Of a DNA stretch of 7,643 nt, positions 1-5,372 are shown one piece after another. A program made the position numbers and the translations under genes. The notes below the pieces were generated by a model. It was not told where the DNA came from and ran no database searches. It saw nothing but the letters and a program-made list of their open reading frames with translations. This DNA comes from Ignavibacteria bacterium (GTDB lineage: Bacteria; Bacteroidota; Ignavibacteria; Ignavibacteriales; Melioribacteraceae), in NCBI GenBank assembly GCA_011049495.1, contig DSBF01000037.1:1-7643 (forward strand), written 5' to 3'. Position 1 is the stretch's first letter; each line of letters begins with the position of its first letter.

Positions 1-702
1 AACCATACGGAAAGAATGCTTAACTGCGATATCTCAGTTCAAAATGATAGAAAAATAATTACGGTTTCTAAAGATAATTATCCTGTTGCAAAAGAATATG
101 TAGTCCCTTCTGATATTTCAAGTGCTGCATTCTTTATGGTTCTGGCTTTAATAATAAATGATAGTGATTTGCTGATCAAAGATGTTTCATTAAATCCGAC
201 AAGAACCGGGATTATAAAAGTGCTTCGAAAAATGGGGGGTAATATTGAGATCGAAAACGTTAAAACAATTGCCGGTGAAGAACTTGGCGATATAGTTGTA
301 CGTTCTTCATCATTAATAAATGTGGAAATAGAAAAAGAACTTATTCCCAATATAATTGATGAGATTCCAATTTTATCAGTTGCCGGATTATTTGCCGAAG
401 GTACCTTTAAAATTAAACACGCCGAAGAATTGCGGCATAAGGAATCCGACCGAATTAAATCGCTTTGTCATAATTATAGATTATTAGGATTAGATGTAAA
501 TGAATATACAGATGGGTTTTCAATAAGCGGTGATATTAAAAATAATTATGTACTGTTCGAAAGTTTTCATGATCATAGAATTGCGATGGCTTTTTCAATT
601 TTATCTTCGGTAATATTTAACGATGCGGAAATAAATAATTTTGAATGTGTTGCTATATCAAATCCGCATTTCCTTTCACAACTAAAATCAATAAGTGAAT
701 AA
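1..702 (+). CDS. aroA: 3-phosphoshikimate 1-carboxyvinyltransferase (EPSP synthase), C-terminal part, 5' end outside window
   Basis: This cytoplasmic enzyme transfers the enolpyruvyl group of PEP to shikimate-3-phosphate, the sixth step of the shikimate pathway to chorismate and aromatic amino acids. The reading frame is open from base 1 and begins N-H-T-E-R-M-L, which matches the conserved internal (S)RDHTERML motif. The ATG at 16 is therefore an internal methionine and the gene starts upstream. About 233 of the usual ~430 residues are present. Visible motifs are NPTRTG (193-210), the DEIP segment with the catalytic aspartate (358-369), EELRHKESDR (424-453) and DHRIAM (571-588). The NPTRTG, DEIP and KESDR wording resembles class II-like AroA (Bacillus/CP4) more than the E. 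coli type. Where E. coli has Lys411, this protein reads A-I-S (655-657 encodes Ile); from memory, class II enzymes also lack that lysine. The stop TAA at 700-702 lies one base from the convergent bshC stop. Confidence 0.95.
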   Translation, partial: NHTERMLNCDISVQNDRKIITVSKDNYPVAKEYVVPSDISSAAFFMVLALIINDSDLLIKDVSLNPTRTGIIKVLRKMGGNIEIENVKTIAGEELGDIVVRSSSLINVEIEKELIPNIIDEIPILSVAGLFAEGTFKIKHAEELRHKESDRIKSLCHNYRLLGLDVNEYTDGFSISGDIKNNYVLFESFHDHRIAMAFSILSSVIFNDAEINNFECVAISNPHFLSQLKSISE

Positions 703-703
703 T

Positions 704-2329
704 TTACAACTCGATGATCTGATGCTCAAACTTATTAATCAAGATTTGATCGAAAACCCATTTAAGAATATCTATTCCATACTTATTCGCAAAGTAGATA
801 AAGCTTAATTCACGTTCTTGCAAATTATTATTTGGATAAACAACACTGCGTACTTTTTTGATTTGACGTAAAGCTGTTTCGTGCTGACGTTCTCTTGCTC
901 CCTTAGCTTTATTAAATTGAACATCCAAATTACTAACGGAACGTTCGCGGGATTTCTCTACCGGGTCTATTAATGTTTTATCAACATCCTCAAGCTCTTT
1001 TTTCAACTGTTCAAAAATTTCATTGATCTCTTTTTTAGATTTGTCAAAGATCGGTTCAATGTTAATATCGGAAAGGAGATTAATTATTTTTTCATTTAAT
1101 GTATCTTCTTCCGCGAAGAAATCAGCGATATTTAAATTATTTTTTTCAATAATATTTTTATGCTGTGTTTCAAGAATAGTAACGGAAGAGCGGGGATACA
1201 CAATTGGCTGCTGAAGGTTGAACTCTTTATACATCGGAATTACTTGTGCGAAATAACTAATCTCACCGGGACCGGCAACGTACATACCGGTAGGGAAGAG
1301 AAAGTCTTGACAAATCGGTCGAAGTATAACATTCGGGCTGAATCTTTCCGGTTCCTCTTTCAACATTATCAGTAAATCGTCCTTGGAAAATTTTTTTCTT
1401 TTCCCTTTTAATCTGAATTCTTCGTCAACAGGCTCAATTAGGTAACGACTTTCGTCTTCTTGTAAGAAAATATTGATCGGTTTTATTTTTACTTGAGCAT
1501 GATAATATTCCTCTAGCTCAGCACTTGTTTTTACAACATCCTCACTGTGTTCTCTAAAATCTTCAATTTCTTTTTTGAATACCGGTTTTAACAATTTTTT
1601 TACTTTTGGATTGGTGGGATTAAAAATAATCAAGCCGGCATCATCAAAAAAATCAAATAATAAATCGGAGAAAGCTTCTTGAAAAGTTCTACCCGGTTGA
1701 TAATAATTTTTTAATTGATCGATTAAATCTTTTTTGAAATCTGTATCTCTAAGAGATTCGCTGAGTTCATTAAATAAATCATAGATGTTGTTGTTAAATT
1801 TAATATTGGCAACACTGCCGCGGTTGGTTTCTTCATCTAGTCCGTCTTCATAATTGATACTTTTAAGAAGATTACCGTTATCAATAATTTTTAATGATCT
1901 TACTTCGTCAAAGTCGTGGTCATCACCCTCCATCCAAAAAACCGGAACAAACTTATATTCGACAAATTTTTCTTTTAGATGTGAACATAATTTTATTGCA
2001 GTAACAATTTTATAAAATGTGTAGAGCGGACCACCAAAAATTCCTAATTGCTGCCCGGTTACAACCGCAATTGTATTCGGTTCATCCAATAATTCGATGT
2101 TTCTTTGAGTTTGTTTTGAAAGCTGCTTCCCGCTGTACTGTTCAAATATAATTTGCTTTAATTCTGCAAGATGATATCTTTCTTGCGATACAATGTTTTC
2201 GAAAACTTCAGAATATTTCCCGGTGTCCCGAAAATTTATTTTGTAAAATCGTTCGGTATTTTCAAACTCGTAAAGGTAATCCAAAAAAAGATTTTGATGT
2301 GACGGCAGATCAGCATAATTAATGAACAT
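704..2329 (-). CDS. bshC: Putative cysteine ligase BshC (bacillithiol biosynthesis)
   Basis: BshC catalyses the last step of bacillithiol synthesis, adding cysteine to glucosaminyl-malate to give the low-molecular-weight thiol used for redox balance and detoxification. It is cytosolic. The 541-residue length is typical of the family. Family motifs are V-V-T-G-Q-Q-L-G-I-F-G-G-P-L-Y-T-F-Y-K (89-107), the nucleotide-binding-like F-W-M-E-G-D-D-H-D-F-D-E-V (131-143), R-P-I-C-Q-D-F-L-F-P-T (337-347) followed by the Y-V-A-G-P-G-E segment (350-356), Y-P-R-S-S (378-382), and L-Q-E-R-E (503-507) near the C-terminus. Residues ~385-495 are charged and heptad-like, as expected for the coiled coil that dimerises BshC. 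The ATG at 2329 is supported by AAGGGG five bases upstream. The partner genes bshA and bshB are not in the window, so pathway context comes from the protein alone. It converges on aroA and diverges from the ROK gene. Confidence 0.95.
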   Translation of the reverse strand: MFINYADLPSHQNLFLDYLYEFENTERFYKINFRDTGKYSEVFENIVSQERYHLAELKQIIFEQYSGKQLSKQTQRNIELLDEPNTIAVVTGQQLGIFGGPLYTFYKIVTAIKLCSHLKEKFVEYKFVPVFWMEGDDHDFDEVRSLKIIDNGNLLKSINYEDGLDEETNRGSVANIKFNNNIYDLFNELSESLRDTDFKKDLIDQLKNYYQPGRTFQEAFSDLLFDFFDDAGLIIFNPTNPKVKKLLKPVFKKEIEDFREHSEDVVKTSAELEEYYHAQVKIKPINIFLQEDESRYLIEPVDEEFRLKGKRKKFSKDDLLIMLKEEPERFSPNVILRPICQDFLFPTGMYVAGPGEISYFAQVIPMYKEFNLQQPIVYPRSSVTILETQHKNIIEKNNLNIADFFAEEDTLNEKIINLLSDINIEPIFDKSKKEINEIFEQLKKELEDVDKTLIDPVEKSRERSVSNLDVQFNKAKGARERQHETALRQIKKVRSVVYPNNNLQERELSFIYFANKYGIDILKWVFDQILINKFEHQIIEL

Positions 2330-2334
2330 TTTCG

Positions 2335-2340
2335 CCCCTT
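2335..2340 (-). promoter_or_regulatory. Shine-Dalgarno sequence of bshC
   Basis: On the minus strand AAGGGG is followed by the five-base spacer CGAAA and then ATG. This is a strong ribosome binding site at the expected distance, and it fixes the bshC start at 2329. Such a clear site is unusual for many Bacteroidia and Flavobacteriia. Confidence 0.75.
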
Positions 2341-2354
2341 GAATTTCTATTCTA

Positions 2355-2362
2355 CAAAGATA
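2355..2362 (-). promoter_or_regulatory. Candidate -7 promoter element of bshC (TAnnTTTG type)
   Basis: The minus strand reads TATCTTTG, an exact match to the Bacteroidetes sigma-A -7 consensus TAnnTTTG. A start site about seven bases downstream (near 2348) would give a leader of roughly 20 nt that contains the Shine-Dalgarno sequence. No well-spaced -33 TTG is visible: the nearest TTG, at 2391-2393, is about 28 bases upstream of the element, which is too far. The assignment therefore rests on one box plus position. Confidence 0.4.
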
Positions 2363-2431
2363 TAAAAGATTCTATTTTTATAATAATGAGCAATGTTACA
2401 ATAAATTGTTCCATAAATTTGGTAATTAAGT

Positions 2432-2440
2432 TATATTTTG
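2432..2440 (+). promoter_or_regulatory. Candidate promoter element of the ROK gene
   Basis: TATATTTTG lies about 32-40 bases before the preferred TTG start. TATATTTT matches TAnnTTTG at all but the last base, and it also resembles a TATAAT-type -10 box (TATATT). A TTG at 2406-2408 lies 23 bases upstream of the element, at the long end of the expected spacing. The region is very AT-rich, so chance similarity is likely. Confidence 0.25.
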
Positions 2441-2461
2441 CAAGGTCTGTAAATCTTAATT

Positions 2462-2466
2462 GGGAG
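2462..2466 (+). promoter_or_regulatory. Shine-Dalgarno sequence deciding the ROK start (TTG at 2472)
   Basis: GGGAG is followed by five bases (TGAAA) and then TTG at 2472. The alternative in-frame starts are TTG 2460, preceded only by a distant AAGG at 2442-2445, and GTG 2466, which overlaps this site. Both have worse ribosome binding context, so 2472 is preferred. Confidence 0.5.
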
Positions 2467-2471
2467 TGAAA

Positions 2472-3437
2472 TTGCAAAATAAAAATCTTATTACAGTAGA
2501 TTTAGGCGGAACTAAAATTCTCTCTGCGCTGATAAACGGTCAAGATCAAATAATTGATCGTTTCAAAGAATCAACAAAAATTACCGGTGAGATTGAACCG
2601 ATTATTGAAGGAATAAACAATAGTATTAATAAATTACTCGAAAATAATTCACTTACTCAAAAGGATATTAAAGCTATTTGTTTAGGTGTTCCGGGGACAG
2701 TTAATCCGAATACTGGATTAATCGGTTATGCTCCAAATCTTGGTATAAGAGATTATAACATTAAAGAAACTTTATCAAAATATTATAATATACCTATATT
2801 GATTGAGAACGATGTTAATCTAGCCGGTTTGGGCATACAGCAAGCTGAATTAAAAGAAAATGTAAAAAATATGCTTGTAGTTTTTATCGGAACAGGCATC
2901 GGTGCTGCATTATTCATAGATGGAAAAATTTATAGAGGTTCTTCTTTTTATGCCGGTGAAATAGGTCATATGAGAATCAATCCAAAAGGTAAACCATCAA
3001 AGAAATCGAAATTAACATTTGAAAACATTGCCAGTCGTACTGCCGTTGTAAATGCAATTGTTGACGAAATTAAAAAAGGGAAGAAAAGTTATTTAAGTGA
3101 TATTGTTAAGAAGGGGAAGCGTATCAAAAGTAAATCTTTAAGAGCAGCAGTTGAAGTAGAAGATAAACTTGTGATAGAATATCTTTCAAGGTCTGCCCGG
3201 GTTATCGGATCGGTGCTTGGAAGTATAGCTACATTATTAAACTTGGATAGTATTATGCTTGGCGGAGGTGTTATTGAAGCATTGAATGATTTCATGTTAC
3301 CGAAGATTCGTAAAGCGTTTAATACAGCCGTGCTGCCCGAGCCCGGTAAAATTGTTAAGATAGATTATACAAGATTAGGCGATGATGCTCCTTTATTCGG
3401 CGGTATAAAACTGGCTCAAGAATTTTTAGAAAGTTGA
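2472..3437 (+). CDS. ROK-family protein, sugar kinase-like (glucokinase type), lacking zinc-site cysteines
   Basis: ROK proteins are sugar kinases (glucokinase, fructokinase, N-acetylhexosamine kinases) or, when an N-terminal helix-turn-helix is present, sugar-responsive repressors. This one begins almost directly with the phosphate-binding D-L-G-G-T-K (residues 10-15) and has no HTH, so a cytosolic kinase is more likely. Other family signatures are E-N-D-V-N (112-116), whose Asp114 is the expected catalytic base, G-T-G-I-G (140-144), A-G-E-I-G-H (161-166) and L-G-G-G-V (263-267) in the adenosine-binding part. The length of 321 residues is normal. The segment after GEIGH normally holds CxCGxxGCxE; here it reads P-S-K-K-S-K-L-T-F-E, with no cysteine, so zinc binding is probably lost. 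The start is TTG at 2472, chosen for GGGAG five bases upstream; TTG at 2460 would add four residues. The substrate cannot be read from the sequence, and no sugar transport or catabolic gene lies nearby. Its 3' end overlaps the convergent ABC-F gene by 22 bp. Confidence 0.85.
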   Translation: MQNKNLITVDLGGTKILSALINGQDQIIDRFKESTKITGEIEPIIEGINNSINKLLENNSLTQKDIKAICLGVPGTVNPNTGLIGYAPNLGIRDYNIKETLSKYYNIPILIENDVNLAGLGIQQAELKENVKNMLVVFIGTGIGAALFIDGKIYRGSSFYAGEIGHMRINPKGKPSKKSKLTFENIASRTAVVNAIVDEIKKGKKSYLSDIVKKGKRIKSKSLRAAVEVEDKLVIEYLSRSARVIGSVLGSIATLLNLDSIMLGGGVIEALNDFMLPKIRKAFNTAVLPEPGKIVKIDYTRLGDDAPLFGGIKLAQEFLES

Positions 3438-5365
3438 GAGGAATATTCGTTTTCTATTGATTCAATTTCTGCAGTTACTTCTGTCCATCGTTCATAATTT
3501 GCTTCAAGCGTATTTTGAATAACGTCGTATCTTTGCTTTATTTTTTTTATGCGTTCGGCTTCGTTATAAAATGTTGGATCAGCTAAATCGGTTTCAACCG
3601 AGATTTTCTCACTCTCTAATTCTTCAATTTCTTTCTCGATAATTTGGAGCTCTTTTTTCAGATTAACCGTAGCTTTATATTTTTCCTGCCGCAGTTCTGC
3701 AACTCTTCTTTTTTCTTCTTTCTTAAGATTCTTGTTTTTACTTTCTGAAGCAGAAGTTGTTTGCTCAACTTGTAGTTTTTCCAAATAGTAATCAATTGTT
3801 CCGGGATATTCTTTTATTCTTGAGTTTCTGATTTCAATTACTTTATTAACTACCGGACGAATAAAATCAATATCGTGAGAAACTATTATCAGTGTCCCGT
3901 TAAATTTCAGTAATGCATTCTGTAATATTTTTTTAGATTCAAAATCAAGATGGTTGGTTGGCTCGTCAAGAATAATCATATTAGCTTTTTGAATTAATAT
4001 TTTTGCGAGTGCCAAACGGCTTTTCTCGCCGCCCGAAAGAACTTTTACTTTTTTAAAAACATCATCATCGGAAAAAAGAAACGAGCCTAAGATTGTACGA
4101 ATTCTTCCGATTGTTAAATCGTCTGTAACTTCGCTTAAAGTATCAATAAGATCATATTCCGGGTTAAGATCTTCCGTTACTTCTTGTGCATAATATGATA
4201 TATAAGTGTTGTAGCCAATATGCATTTCGCCTTCAGTAGGAGATAATTTATTGGAAATTATTTTTGCGAGTGTTGTTTTACCCGCACCGTTCGGACCGAC
4301 AAATGCAATTTTATCGCCACGATGTATCTGTAAATTTACATTTTCAAAAACCGGTTCCTTTGTGTAAATTTTTGAAATACCTTTGAGTTCTACCGGAACA
4401 GCACCGCTTCTTTCTGCTTCGGGAAAATGAATTTCAATTTTATTTTCACTTTCCGGTGCTTCGATTGTCTCCATCTTTTCGAGCATCTTAATTCTGCTCT
4501 GCACTTGTCTTGCTTTTGTATTCTTATATCTGAACCGCTCGATAAACCTTGTCATTTGTTTCACTTCACGTTCTCTACTCTTAATTTGATTTATAAGCTG
4601 CTCGTCCCTCTCTTTTTTAAATACAAGATACCTTGCATAATTTCCGTTGAAGACATTTACTTTTTGATTGAATATTTCGATAGTTCTATTTGTAACACTG
4701 TTTACAAAATGCTGATCGTGTGAGATTAATATCAGTGTACCTTTATAATTACGGAGAAAATCTATTACCCATTGCAGCGAGTCAATATCAAGATGATTTG
4801 TAGGTTCGTCAAGAAGAAGTATATCATTTTCGGCAAGTAAAATTTTTGCAAGTTCAATCCTCATTTGCCAGCCGCCGGAAAACTCATCGGTTAGTCTGTT
4901 GAAATCAGATTCTTTGAATCCAAGTCCGCTTAAAACTTTACCAATTTTTGAATCAATTTCATAATAACCGATTTCTTCTTTTTGATGATGAATATCACCA
5001 AGCCTATGGATGAGATCATGCTTTATTTTATTATCATTTGAAGATTTCAATAAATCATTAATTTCGCTTTCTTCCGTATCTAATTTTATTGCTTTACTAA
5101 ATGTTGACTTTACTTCATCGAATAAAATCTTTCCTTTGAAATGGAGAAAGTCTTGAGGCAGGTAACCGATATTAATCCCTTTCTGCTTTTGAATAATACC
5201 GGATTCAGGTTGTTCAATTCCTTTTATTAATTTAAGCAGAGTAGACTTGCCCGTACCGTTGGAGCCAACAAGTGCAAATTTATCGCCGGGGTTAATACGG
5301 ATATTAACATTGTTAAATAAGTACTTACCGGAAAATTGAACGGAAATATCTATAAGATCAATCAT
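3416..5365 (-). CDS. ABC-F family ATPase (YheS/ABCF3-like), soluble, two nucleotide-binding domains
   Basis: ABC-F proteins lack membrane domains and act on ribosomes, as translation factors or, in some lineages, antibiotic-protection proteins. Two ABC domains are complete. Domain 1 has Walker A G-S-N-G-T-G-K-S-T (34-42), signature F-S-G-G-W (162-166), Walker B I-L-L-L-D-E-P-T-N-H-L-D (182-193) and H-loop S-H-D (215-217). Domain 2 has Walker A G-P-N-G-A-G-K-T-T (357-365), signature L-S-G-G-E (443-447) and a second D-E-P-T-N-H-L-D with its catalytic pair at 467-468. The inter-domain linker (~235-315) contains F-I-E-R-F-R-Y-K-N-T-K-A-R-Q (274-287), resembling YheS and eukaryotic ABCF3 as I recall them. 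A charged C-terminal tail (~538-649) is predicted coiled coil. Both catalytic glutamates are kept, so it should hydrolyse ATP. The ATG lies 7 bp after the propeller gene's stop, suggesting co-transcription; only a weak GAGAA precedes it. Nothing here indicates drug resistance. Confidence 0.93.
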   Translation of the reverse strand: MIDLIDISVQFSGKYLFNNVNIRINPGDKFALVGSNGTGKSTLLKLIKGIEQPESGIIQKQKGINIGYLPQDFLHFKGKILFDEVKSTFSKAIKLDTEESEINDLLKSSNDNKIKHDLIHRLGDIHHQKEEIGYYEIDSKIGKVLSGLGFKESDFNRLTDEFSGGWQMRIELAKILLAENDILLLDEPTNHLDIDSLQWVIDFLRNYKGTLILISHDQHFVNSVTNRTIEIFNQKVNVFNGNYARYLVFKKERDEQLINQIKSREREVKQMTRFIERFRYKNTKARQVQSRIKMLEKMETIEAPESENKIEIHFPEAERSGAVPVELKGISKIYTKEPVFENVNLQIHRGDKIAFVGPNGAGKTTLAKIISNKLSPTEGEMHIGYNTYISYYAQEVTEDLNPEYDLIDTLSEVTDDLTIGRIRTILGSFLFSDDDVFKKVKVLSGGEKSRLALAKILIQKANMIILDEPTNHLDFESKKILQNALLKFNGTLIIVSHDIDFIRPVVNKVIEIRNSRIKEYPGTIDYYLEKLQVEQTTSASESKNKNLKKEEKRRVAELRQEKYKATVNLKKELQIIEKEIEELESEKISVETDLADPTFYNEAERIKKIKQRYDVIQNTLEANYERWTEVTAEIESIENEYSSQLSKNS

Positions 5366-5372
5366 AGTGGAA

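Noticed and set aside
16..18. ATG at 16 as the true start of the first gene
   Set aside because: The frame is open to base 1 and the preceding codons encode HTER, part of the conserved RDHTERML motif, so this methionine is internal.
78..350. Open frame of 90 codons on the minus strand inside aroA
   Set aside because: It lies fully within the conserved aroA frame, opposite the NPTRTG motif region, and its translation shows no recognisable domain; it is an antisense shadow.
1023..1375. Two overlapping plus-strand open frames (1023-1214 and 1160-1375) inside bshC
   Set aside because: Both are antisense to conserved bshC sequence, including the RPICQD and GPGE regions, and have no recognisable features.
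3089..3295. Minus-strand open frame inside the ROK gene
   Set aside because: It is opposite the conserved GGGV region of the ROK protein and has low-complexity Ser/Thr/Leu composition typical of an antisense shadow.
2472..3437. ROK protein as a NagC/XylR-type repressor of the divergent bshC gene
   Set aside because: The phosphate-binding DLGGTK begins at residue 10, leaving no room for an N-terminal helix-turn-helix.
4427..4723. Plus-strand open frame of 98 codons inside the ABC-F gene
   Set aside because: It is antisense to the conserved inter-domain linker of the ABC-F protein; its Phe/Leu/Cys-rich translation reflects reverse reading of a Lys/Glu/Arg-rich coiled coil.
3416..5365. ABC-F protein as an antibiotic-resistance determinant
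   Set aside because: The linker and tail look like the housekeeping YheS/ABCF3 type, and no resistance gene, leader peptide or mobile element is present nearby.
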